Below, piece by piece: positions 12,037-23,909 of a DNA stretch of 64,000 nt (the first letter of the stretch is position 1; every line of letters starts with the position of its first letter). The position numbers were made by a program, and so were the translations under genes. The notes below the pieces were generated by a model that saw nothing but the letters and a program-made list of their open reading frames with translations, did no database searches and was not told the origin of the DNA. Source of the DNA: Epiperipatus broadwayi (lineage: Eukaryota > Onychophora > Udeonychophora > Euonychophora > Peripatidae); assembly GCA_028023455.1 (NCBI GenBank), contig JAQFVV010012400.1, positions 14,639,748-14,703,747 on the forward strand. The letters run 5' to 3'.

Positions 12037-12050
12037 GAACATAAGTATTA

Positions 12051-12656
12051 CAGCACTAAATCATTGGGTGTTCATTGCTCACTCAAGTTTACACAAGATG
12101 GCTCTAGCATATGATCAAATTAAGAAACTCATATTGTTAGAATTAATTATTTTTCTATATCTTCCAACCTGTTATTTATATTTTACATTATAGTACTTTA
12201 GGGAATTTTTACATAAACATATGGATTCAGGATTATATAATTTATATTGTCACTCTGGTGCCTTTCTGCTTCTAAATTCTCTTGCCACTCTTTGATTTTT
12301 AATATCCATCTAAATAATCAAAAAGATCATAAAGATACTTTGAGAAATTGAAGGGCTCATTGCATTTATACAACTTCATGAAGTTTTTCTAACTTATTAT
12401 ACTTTTCTTTTTTACCATTTTACTTTAAATCAGTCTATTTTTCATTATTTTTATTTATATAAATAATTATTCAAAATACTACTCCCCTTATTTAACAAAA
12501 ACAAATTCCTTTTAGATTTAGACGTCCTAAATATTAGTAAATTTCATTTATTAAACAATTTGCTTTTAATGTTTAAATTATACTTAGTTTGTTTTTTCTA
12601 TTGATGTAAATATTTTTACTTGTACAGTATTTACATAAAAAAGACTTCTTGTAAAC
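12051..12656. other. Unannotated A+T-rich sequence
   Basis: No gene or repeat family recognised. Confidence 0.4.
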
Positions 12657-12802
12657 ATTTCTTCCTCATAACGTTAAATTGTCTTGCGTTGTTAGCCGAG
12701 AGGTATCGCAGCCGCCATGCAAGCAAGTAGTTGGTTGCATGGGTGGGTTCGCGTCCCGGCCGATGCTATGACATATGAATTTCTTCCTCATAACGTTAAA
12801 TT
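12657..12802 (+). mobile_element. tRNA-derived SINE, copy 2, with 24-bp target duplication
   Basis: The 98-bp body at 12681-12778 carries an A box (TTAGCCGAGAGG) and a B box (GGTTCGCGTCC) at tRNA-like spacing and ends GATGCTATGACATATGA. An identical 24-bp sequence starting ATTTCTTCCTCATAACG flanks it at 12657-12680 and 12779-12802. That proves the ends of the element and shows a recent retroposition. There is no poly-A tail in this copy. Confidence 0.95.
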
Positions 12803-13600
12803 AATAGAAATACTGTTCTAAATCAACAAAAACTAAGTTGTTTGTTTAAAATACTTTCATATAATAATTGTACCATTTAAAAAAAATTACGCATAAAACA
12901 CTCGCCTTTCTGTTAACGGATAAAATCCTTATACAGTAACAGTACTTTTTTTTCTTTTGACGTGATGTGACATACTGGTTTAGAATTTACTGCCCTCTAT
13001 CAATCAATAACAAAAACAAACAAACAAAAAAAGCAAATAATTCTTCTTTATGAATTTTGATATTTATTCCTTCGCTAACTCCCCCCCCCCCCCTTCAAAC
13101 AATTTCAGTTTTATTTTTAAGACAGAATTTTTATTAAGTTTTACCGATCGCAAGAATTTATAATATTTGGATAATTTTAATGCAGAGATCTTAAAGCTTT
13201 TTTTTTTTTTGAAAAAAGCCACGTAGGCAATTTTCTAATGAACGGCGGGCTAAAAAAAAAGTAAAGGAATCCCCTATCCCTAAATGTAAAAAAGCCCCAA
13301 AACGAATTAAGTAATTCAATGCTCTTTTACTAAGTTTATATTTTTATTAAACAAATTCAGAAAAACATATATATATATTGATTTTAATTTCTAATTTATT
13401 CATGAATGCCATGTTTAGATTCGTGATTTTTGTACCTGTACATAAAAAGATAAGTGTAGACGGTGATAGTCACACATGATTAAATTTTTGATTTTTCGTA
13501 TTTTATATTTGAAAAAGTTGTTTCACAAATGTATGTATTATAAAAAATTGATATTATTTATAAATAATTAATGGATTGTAGATGATAGATAGTGGAAACC
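12803..13600. other. Unannotated A+T-rich sequence
   Basis: Includes a C13 run at 13081-13093 and T- and A-rich homopolymers around 13200-13260. No gene or repeat family recognised. Confidence 0.4.
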
Positions 13601-13669
13601 AGATTCACAATTAAAGTTATGGCTAATGGGAATCATTGGATTGTACATACACTTCCAACAATTTAATGA

Positions 13670-13862
13670 ATAATATTTCTGTTGTGTAATTTTCACTATA
13701 CCACTCTCAGGCAAGATATAAACTGGTTTCTATTCGCTTTTAACATCTTGTGGAAAGTTTAATGAGACAAACATATAATCAAAGATGTGAAAAATATGTA
13801 TTATCCTCAAGATGCACATTTCATGCTGAACCAGCACTCATCGGTTGGCCCAGATCACAATC
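13670..13862 (-). repeat. Dispersed repeat family R1, copy 2
   Basis: Contains ATGCTGAACCAGCACTCATC (13832-13851), the reverse complement of the R1 core. It also holds CACTATACCACTCTC, which occurs again in the copy at 14.7 kb. Confidence 0.6.
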
Positions 13863-13984
13863 TTTTAAACATGTTGTATTTTGTAAAAATTGAATACAAG
13901 CTTGTGCACTCCAGAAAAACTAGTATTTATTTGAGAGGTTGTTTTTAGATCACGCACTGATAACAGGAATTTAATTAAGGCATT

Positions 13985-14520
13985 AACGTAATGGCGAACG
14001 ATAATTCCAAGAAATATTTGCTGATTGCAAATATTTCTAGATAAGAGACCTTACCTTATTGGACAATGTAATTAATTGTTGCAATTATCAGAAAGCTATA
14101 AAAAGACTGGGTAACAACTATGTCAGGCCAGTACTTGAGTGCATCTCCAGTAGACGTTCCAGTTCAATTCCAGTAGGAGAGGTCCAGTGCTCAGTGGAAA
14201 TGTAATCCACGGGTATAGCTGAAAGAGCCCACAGAGATAGGGAGACTGTAGCCTGAGTAAACTGTCTGGCTAGCAGCTGAATAAAGAGTTGAGTTTCCAG
14301 CGGTTGTATCTGATAGACTGTTGCAGAGACGGAAGCTGTAAGGAGCTTAAGGCCAGTCGCAGTGCTATACTATGAAGCGTCCGTGTGCAGCTAAACTGGA
14401 CTGGGGTCAAGGTGTTGTAAACCTTGCCCATTGTGAACCATTTTTGTAGCAGCCAGCCTGAATGTACATCGAGGGAATTGAACATTGGCGAACTGTAGAA
14501 ATAGAGTTGTTGCGGACTAT
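13985..14520 (+). promoter_or_regulatory. Candidate solo LTR or Pol II promoter block
   Basis: This block is clearly richer in G+C than its surroundings. GCTATAAAAAGACTGGG at 14095-14111 is a good TATA box, and AATAAAGAG at 14280 is a possible polyadenylation signal downstream of it. That order is what an LTR would have. I did not find TG...CA ends, a target duplication or internal retrovirus-like coding sequence. It may instead be a promoter-bearing part of another repeat. Confidence 0.3.
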
Positions 14521-14689
14521 TTGCTATTCTAATTATTTAAAATCATTGTGTTTTAATCTATATAGTCATACTTGCAGACACATCACATATCTATTATTGT
14601 TCTGTATATATAAATGGTTAATTACTACAACTTAATTGATAAGTATCAAACTGCCCTCACAACTTTGATACAAACCACACAATGAAAAG

Positions 14690-15280
14690 TGAGTCACTTA
14701 ATGAATAATATTTTTGTAATTTTCACTATACCACTCTCATGCAAAGTAGGGACTGGTAAGTGCTGGTTCAGCATGAAGGGTATGCATCTTGGGCATCATA
14801 TATCTTTTTCACATGTTTTTGGCCATATGTTTGCCATTACACTCCTCTACAAGGTGTTAAAAGCAGATAAAACCCAACTCCTATCTTGCTTGAGAGTGGT
14901 ATTCATTAAATGGATAATCTCTAGTCTAATAAATAATTAATAAAGGTTATTAATACACTTCCATTAAATGGTTTGGGTCAAAGTTGTGAGAGCAGTAAGT
15001 TTGTCATTTGATAAAGATATGTGTAAGAGTTGATGATCTGGTTCAAAGGATGAGTGCTGGTTCAGCATGAAATGTGCATCTTCGGAACACATCTTTTTCT
15101 CATGTCTTTGGTCATATGTTTGCCATTGTATTCCTTCACAAGGTGTTAGAAATGGATAGAAACCAGTCCCCATCTTGCATGAGAGTGGTGTAGTGAAAAT
15201 CATAAAAATAGTATTCATTATGTGGATAATCTTTAGCCTAATGAATGACTAATCAATATTATTAATATACTTCCAACAAT
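14690..15280 (+). repeat. Dispersed repeat family R1, copies 3 and 4 in tandem
   Basis: Two related ~250-300 bp blocks follow each other. Each holds GTGCTGGTTCAGCATGAA (14760 and 15055), ATCTTTTTC(A/T)CATGT, GGCCATATGTTTGCCATT or a close variant, CAAGGTGTTA, GCATGAGAGTGGT or variant, and ATTCATTA.(A/G)TGGATAATCT. Open frames across them arise from the repeat. Confidence 0.7.
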
Positions 15281-15297
15281 CACTGTCATTTTATTAT

Positions 15298-15510
15298 TAT
15301 CCATACTAATGACTTGACAGTCTCAATAATATAAGACTTTGAACCCATGCCAATTTGATAACTGAACATTATATATATATATAAACAGTAATAATCTATT
15401 CCAAGTATATTTAACAAAGAAATTGATAAGTAATTTGGTTAGTATAAAAAGTGGTTTGTATGTGCAATGAAATGATTTTCATTAATAAAGATCAAAAGTC
15501 AAACAATATG
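15298..15510 (+). repeat. Dispersed repeat R2, copy 1
   Basis: Collinear with 20888-21085. Shared blocks include TTTGAACCCATG, ATTTGATAACT, TTTAACAAAGAAATTGAT, AGTATAAAAAGT and AAAGTCAAA/AAAATCAAAAG. Identity is moderate, with small gaps. No coding capacity. Confidence 0.65.
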
Positions 15511-15533
15511 AAATTTAAAAATTAGCAATATGA

Positions 15534-16772
15534 GTTTAATTAAATTCAAAGGCTGAAAAGCTCTCACATGTACTTTTAGAATTCTTGTATGAAAGCCAAT
15601 CAGATGTAATGATGACTGCACAGGCAGATCTTAAGTCGCAATACAAGACAGAGATTTTATAAGAAAAAGGTGGTTCCACCTCTCTTTACTTAAATTTCTG
15701 TATACATCTGAGTCTCTTTTTACGCGGACTTATTTAACACGATTTTGAAGTTCACCGGAAGTCGAACTCCGATAATGCGCTATTACTTGAAATAATAAAT
15801 TTTGCGCACTTACGTTATATTGAAAGTAATAGCACATTATTGGAATTCGACTTTCATCTTAGTAATTTCAATATTTTCAGTGCTTTATAATAGTAAGATT
15901 TTATGCAATAATGAAATTAAAATCATAATTTCCATGTTTTATGTATACACACATTAAATTTTACAAGTGCGTGTTAATTTTGCATTTTAAATCACATTCT
16001 GTTTTTGCTTTTTAAAAAAGAACATAATCAATTATTAATCATTTAGTGTCCGCAAGTTTATTTTTAAAAGATGAGTAATAGCAGTGAAACGAAATTTGAT
16101 TTTTAAATGGAATTGAAAATTAAAGACAAAAATAAGAATTTAATTTTTAGTTGTTAGTTTTAATTAAATTTTTCCCAGCAGTGGTGAATAAATATAAATA
16201 TCTTTTTATTATCGTAAGTCTAAGTTCATAAACAATTAATAAAATCATCGTCTCAAAGATTAAATACTAATTACGTTGTCACCAGAAATCTATTGATACA
16301 ACATGAGTGTGAAGTTAGCGCTAGTTGTATTTCCTCAGTTTGCAAACTAACGTGTGTTTTTTGGAAAATATCGATAATAATTAAAACGTGTATAAAAAAA
16401 ATGTAAATTATGCATAAAAATATATTATTTTGAATAAAATTAAATATTATAGTTAAAAAAAGTTTGTCTTGTATCAATTTTTTTAAAATTTGAACTTTTT
16501 TATTAGTCATATTTTATTTCCTTCTTTTTTTTTTGCGCGAATTTTAAAGTAATTTTACGTTGGTGCTTTGCTTTTACACGAATTTTGAAAAATCACAGAT
16601 CGCACCCCCCCCTTTTTCAATGTAAGTTACGTCTACTTTTGCGTGATTTCGTTTGCTGAGGAACCTATCTATCGCGTAAAACGAGACCCAGGTGTATATA
16701 AGCCAGTCTGAAATATTTTGATTTAAGAGCATGAAGCATGTGAGAGGTTTTCAGCCTTTCAATTTTAATTAC
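15534..16772. mobile_element. MITE-like element with two nested pairs of inverted repeats
   Basis: An outer pair (15534-15571 and 16736-16772) shares AAAGGCTGAAAA.C.CTCACATG. An inner pair (15701-15726 and 16673-16698) shares TATACA.CTGAGTCTC followed by TTTTACGCG. A third inverted pair makes a hairpin at 15758-15855 (AAGTCGAACTCCGATAATG against its inverted relative). The interior has no transposase. This could be one element with long interrupted termini, or one element inserted into another. Confidence 0.55.
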
Positions 16773-17502
16773 AAATTGCTTGCGCTTAATAATATCAACA
16801 TGAGTTTATTAACTCAAAAGAAAATAAATAAATGTGAAGTTAAATACAATTACAAATCTTCTTGGTAAATTAATAACAAAATTTTTATGTAGATTCTGCA
16901 CACTCATAAGCATATCTTCTTACAGTGGGCTTAAACTACTTCATGTGCATGCTTTGTGTACATTATTAGTGAGTGTCCTTCCTCTTTTATTTCTTTTGCT
17001 CATACACACAATTTGGATAGACTTCTGCAGTTTGTATATCACTAATCTGCATAAATCTACACACATTAATAAAAATTAAAATGCATGCTTTGCATATGTT
17101 AATTTTCTGGAGAAGTGTTTCCCAAACTATGTTCTGTGAAACACTGGTGTCCTTAAAAAGTCAATAAGTTATCCATGACAAAATATGAAATTCTAATAAA
17201 TTAATAGCCTTGTATGATCTTAAATACTGTACTAAATTGTGATTTAAATGTATGAATTATATTGTTTTGAAAAATAGTTCACTAGTGTCAAGTTATAAAT
17301 TCTCAAATAAATTATCAATCTTAAAGCTGACATAAAACTTTATATGGACATCTGTATATGGAATATCTTATTTATCAAAAATTGCAATCTTACTTTACAA
17401 ATACTGTGCACCACCATCATTTGATATGTATAACAGTATTATTTTGTTTAACTGTGCAAATTTATTATTATTATTATTTTATTATTCTTTCATTTTATTA
17501 TA

Positions 17503-18378
17503 TAAGGTGGGAGCCAAAAATAACTGGAATTGTTCTTTGGTAGGTATGCCTAGTATTGTATATGCTTTTGCTGTTACATACCTCTTGCAGGGACCATTTT
17601 GCATCAATCTGTCAGATTATGTTACTGTGTGAAATTGTGGTGTTGTGTAACGCACTTTTTTTGTAAAATCCTTTTGGCATATTTGTCAGATTTTTTTGTA
17701 GAGACTTCAAAGTTGAAATAATGTGAAATTCTGATTTCTTTGGAAAAAAATGTTAGGGAAAACAGTTGTAATGCTTGAAACAGATTACAATAAAGCTGTT
17801 CTGGGGAAAACATGTTTATTAATGATTTCATCAAATTGTCAAATTCACCATATCCCAAAAAAGCATGGCTAGTGAAGTCTAATGTCACAATGTTTTTTTT
17901 TTTTTAAATTGAAGCAAACAGCATTTTTCTCTCAAAATTAGTTAATGGTCAGACATGATGTGGTAAAATTTAACCATCCCATTTTGTGACAAAGTGAAGA
18001 GTATAACTTCACCACAACAATTCCTCTGCAAGCAGTCTTGAGGGTGAAATAATTTTTAATTAAATTCAACAGGACTCGGCGTATCTATCAGCCATATTTG
18101 CTCAATCTCTAACTACGAGCTTCTTTTTATTCTCTTTTAAATGAAAAAACGCTTTATTTTTTTGCTGACTTAGAAAGGGTGAAAAAAAAAAAAATGGCAC
18201 AGTCATTAAAAGGCTTCACCTCATGTTTCCAGATTAGTTTGAAAAGTAAAAAATACTTTTAGACTGGTGTATTGTTTTAAATGGACAGTACTTTGAAAGA
18301 GATTAAATTTATAGCTCATATAGATAAATAAACAATTTTTTATTATAAAATTCCAGTTATTTTTTGAGTGTCCCCTCA
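17503..18378 (-). mobile_element. Mariner-like element nested in the hAT
   Basis: The inverted termini are TAAGGTGGGAGCCAAAAATAA followed by CTGGAATT on the left, and the reverse complement of TGAGGGGACACTCAAAAAAT then AACTGGAATT on the right. TA dinucleotides border both ends, as expected for Tc1/mariner insertion. The 876-bp interior has only weak transposase-like traces in broken frames, such as LETDYNKAVL near 17770 and LNGQYFE-like codons near 18275. The strand of any former gene is not certain. Confidence 0.6.
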
Positions 18379-18861
18379 TAAGTGATTGGAACTTATACTT
18401 TTACAAATTTTGGGTCTGGACATATTTTTATAAAAATGAAGATTATAATGTACCTGCTTTAAAATAATTATAAATTATTTATTATAATATTCAGTACTTA
18501 TTTTAGCATTAAAGCATGCAACTATTTACATGTTTTTTTAATATTAAAATCTTTTATTTATTTCCCCACAAATACTTTTTATTATTAAACATTTTGTCAT
18601 ATAATTTTTTTAAAACAATTTAGTTTATTAAAATTGCTTTTAAATTATTGATACTTTTTAATAATTTTCTTTAGCAAACCCCCCCCCCCCCCTATTTTCG
18701 TTTCTATTATAGTTCTGTTTAAAGTTATCCAAAAATTATCCATGGATTTTTGTTAAAGATGGAAAATTTAAGACTAGAAAGGGCAAATACCTGTTTTGAT
18801 ATATCTGTGGATTGACAGCAAACTACAATTTCATCCAAATGTTATATCATTAAGCAGTTTT

Positions 18862-20580
<1,719 letters not shown>

Positions 20581-20887
20581 TATTTTTTCAAAGTTCTGTT
20601 TTGTATAATTAAAATTTTGGAATAAAAGCTTTTTTTTTTTTTTAACTCCTTATTAAAATTGAAAAATCCAAACATATCTTTCTATTACAAAAACCAAAGT
20701 GTTCCATTAAAATTTTAGGTTTTGTAAAGTGTTGGGAAGTGCAGGTTTAGATTGTTTACAGCTTAAGGAATGTTATTCTCTTTGTGTCTGACTACAATTA
20801 CAACAAATATATGAACTTTATTTATACAACATAAAATGTAAATATATACATGCCATACAGTGCTAGATTTAATTACACAATACAATT

Positions 20888-21085
20888 ATCCACACTAATG
20901 GCATGACAACATTTTGAACCCATGTCAACTTATTTGATAACTAAATACCACATATATAAATTACAAGCACCTTTAACAAAGAAATTGATTTAAATAATTT
21001 GGCAAGTATAAAAAGTTGTTTTTAAGTGTGTATATGCAATAAAATATTTTAAATGGATGAAGACCAAAAATCAAAAGTTTTAATA
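20888..21085 (+). repeat. Dispersed repeat R2, copy 2
   Basis: Second member of the pair with 15298-15510. It holds TTTTGAACCCATG, TTATTTGATAACT, TTTAACAAAGAAATTGAT and AAGTATAAAAAGT in the same order. Confidence 0.65.
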
Positions 21086-21289
21086 TACAACAGGATTTGG
21101 CAAACTGCAGTTCATGAGCTAAATGCGACTCATTGATTCCTATCTGGCAGCTCTTATTTTTCATGATAAACATACATATTTTTTATTTCCTCTTATAATT
21201 TAAAAATAAATATTTTGATGATTCTAGGAGAGGAAAGATGTTGTTTCTTGAATTCAGCCTTTTTATAGAATAATAATTCATGCAATTTT

Positions 21290-23700
21290 TATATGCCAAC
21301 TACCAGTCAAGATAATATTGAAATTGATGAATAAATGAAAAGATAGAAGGAATTATATAACATGAGGGTAAAAGTGTATATATATCGCTATTAGGTGATT
21401 GGAATGCTTTTCTGGAAAAATGTAAGGAAGGAAAAAGTATTGGGTATTACAGTCTTGGCAAAAGGAATGAAAGAAGTAACCAACTTATGAATTTTGTAAG
21501 GAGAATAGATTGGTGGTTATAAACAGTTTAAAATCATCCAAGAACATTGTATACATGAAAAGATCCAGGTGATAAAGATATCAAATAGATTACATATTGA
21601 TTAAAGATAAATATAAGAATGCTATTAAGGATACACATGCTTTGTCTGGTGTTGATATAAATGCTGATCATGATTTGGTTATGACTAAATTAAAGTTGAG
21701 TTTAAAAATAATAAAAAGAGCAAAAAATATATATTGGATATAATTTAAATAAATTGAGAGAAAGGAAAATTTGATTTAATATGTGAAAATATAATAAGAA
21801 ATGATAAAGATGAGGAATATATGAATAGTTCTGATAAGCGTTGGTGTAAGATTAAAGAAGGAATATGAAAAACAACAGAAAATGAAATAGGTACTATTCG
21901 GTTAAAGAAAGCTTAACAATCTTGGATAAGCAAAGGCATATTGGAATAGATAGGAGTATGGAAATGACAGAATGTTAATACTGAAAAAGAGCAAAGAGTA
22001 TATAAAAAAATTTATAATGAACAAAGAAGATAAACAGATTTAGCAAAAGAAAATGATTAGAATAAGAATGTAGAGAGATAGAAGTGTTTCAACTGGTAAA
22101 AAGATATGATCTGTTATTTGATAGAATTAAAAACGTCACTTGGGAGGGGGGGAGGATTAACAAATAAAATAGCTGATAAGAATAGAAAGAGATTAACTAA
22201 TAACAATAATTTATTGAAAGGATGGAAAAAATATTTTCAATATATATTTAGAAAAGAAAATAATTATGAACTTGAAAATGAAGAAGGTATTAAAGTAGAT
22301 GACAAAGACATGGATGCATGCATTGATAGATGAAGAAATAAAGTCAATTGAACAAATAAAAAATGGTAAAGCTATCAGATTTAACATGATACCACAGAAT
22401 TTTTGAAAGAAACAGGAAAAATTCCTAGGAAGAAAATAACCGACCTTTGCAATTTGATATATAATAGTGGAGTTTGTCCTGACGATTTTATATAATGATT
22501 CCAATTGCTAAAAAAAAAAGAAAACTGGTAAATGTGAAGAGTACAGGACAATAAGTTTGTTATCTCATTCTTTAAAATTTTATTGAGGATTTTAACTGAA
22601 AGAATTTATGGGAATGTAGAATATTATATTGTTGTAAAAAGATACATCGAAAAAAATAAAGGAATTGGTATAAGTTTTGTGGATTTGGAAAAAGCATTTG
22701 ATAAAGTACTCTGGAATAAACTTATGACAATCTTAAAAAGTAAAGGAGTATTTTGGAAAGAGAGAAGATTGAATAGAAATATGTATACTTGACAAAGAAT
22801 AGGAATTAGACTGGAGAAAGATACTGATGAAGGTGAAAATAGAAAGAGGAATTAGACAAGGATGCAATATGTCATCTGTGCTTTTTAATATTTATTTAGA
22901 AGGTATAAATATTTAGATTGTCAATGAGCAAATGTTGGAAGTAGAATAGTAAAATGTATAAGATTTGCAGATGATATAGCCTTTATAATTGAAGATGAAA
23001 AGAATCTTTCAGAATATGTGGAATAAATTGAAAGAAAAATGTATGGAATATGAAATGAAGATTAATGATGAGAAGGCCAAATGTTTATGAATAGAGAGGA
23101 ATACAAAAAGACTACAAGTCGAAATCCATGATAATTATAGTTTAACAAGTAAATGGATTAAGATATATGGGTAGTTAGTTGAGTAAGGGTAGAAGTGAAG
23201 ATGAAATTAAAAGAATAGTAATGGCAAAAGAGGCATTTACTAAGGGAAAGAAAATATGTTGTGAATCTTTGAAGAGAGAATTAAGAAAAAGATTAATTAA
23301 ATGCTATGTATGGGAAGTACTATTATATAATTGTGAAACATGAACAAAGAGAAAAAAAATTAAGATCAGATTGAAAATTTCCGTGGAGAAGGATGGAAAA
23401 AATTAGTTTAATAAATAAAATGACAAATGAAATTTTGAAAATAAATATAAAAAAAGATTGATTGAGGAAATTTAGAGGTAGAAAGAGAAACTGGATTTGA
23501 CATAAATTAAGAAGAAAGAATAGTTTAATGAAAGATGTTTTGAAGAGAACAGTGAGTAAAAGCAAGAAAAAAGGATGGAAAAGATTGACCTTGCTGGATG
23601 ATATAAGATGAAAAGAGATACATGGATTTTAAGATCTATGCAAGCCTGAGAATGGAGTGGAGAAATGAATGAATTTAAGATTTAATGAATGTTTAAATGA
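21290..23700 (+). pseudogene. RTE-like LINE endonuclease/reverse transcriptase (CFDP2-type), decayed
   Basis: A single LINE reading frame can be traced with many stops. The apurinic-type endonuclease spans ~21290-21680, with VYMPTT, LLGDWNAF and LGKRNERSNQLMNF. The reverse transcriptase spans ~22330-23100, with IRFNMIP, LTERIYGNVEYYI, FVDLEKAFDKVLWNKLM, RGIRQGCNMSSVLFNIYLEG and the catalytic box RFADDIAFII near 22959-22988. The thumb/C-terminal region runs to ~23650, with AKEAFTKGKK, LRKRLIKCYVWEVLLYNCET and degenerate basic motifs. The order and wording match the RTE-like elements often annotated as craniofacial development protein 2-like. Such proteins nick DNA and reverse-transcribe the element's own RNA. 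This copy is dead. Confidence 0.85.
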
Positions 23701-23909
23701 GAAATTTGTGAATAAATCAAACTATCAAAATAATTTTTATTTTTAAAAGAATTATTTTCATTAGGATGTATACATTCTATTACCAAAATAAATGTTCAAA
23801 TATATCCACAGTCATTCAATAAATGCTTTTCATTAATTTATTTTTCATCTGTTTCCTTGCAATTCTGTTAAGAAGGGGGGGGGGACTATTTAAACAAAAT
23901 GGTTCTTCA

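Larger units (their letters stand above)
9883..12050. mobile_element. Foldback-like element built from inverted tandem arrays
   Basis: A 14-bp direct repeat, GAACATAAGTATTA, stands at 9883-9896 and 12037-12050 and looks like a target duplication. Between the copies lie two arrays of one 455-465 bp unit in opposite orientation. Two units and the start of a third occupy 9897-10878. Two full units and about half a unit occupy 10879-12036. The arms meet head to head at 10878/10879. Copies are almost identical. One lacks CTATTTAACT, giving 455 bp instead of 465. No unit encodes a protein. Inverted terminal arms made of tandem subrepeats are the hallmark of Foldback-type elements, so I infer that class. 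A transposed satellite fragment is the main alternative. Confidence 0.7.

Noticed and set aside
12681-12778. Functional tRNA gene
   Set aside because: It has good A and B boxes, but it lacks a clean cloverleaf and is flanked by a 24-bp target duplication; related copies occur at four other sites. It is a SINE.
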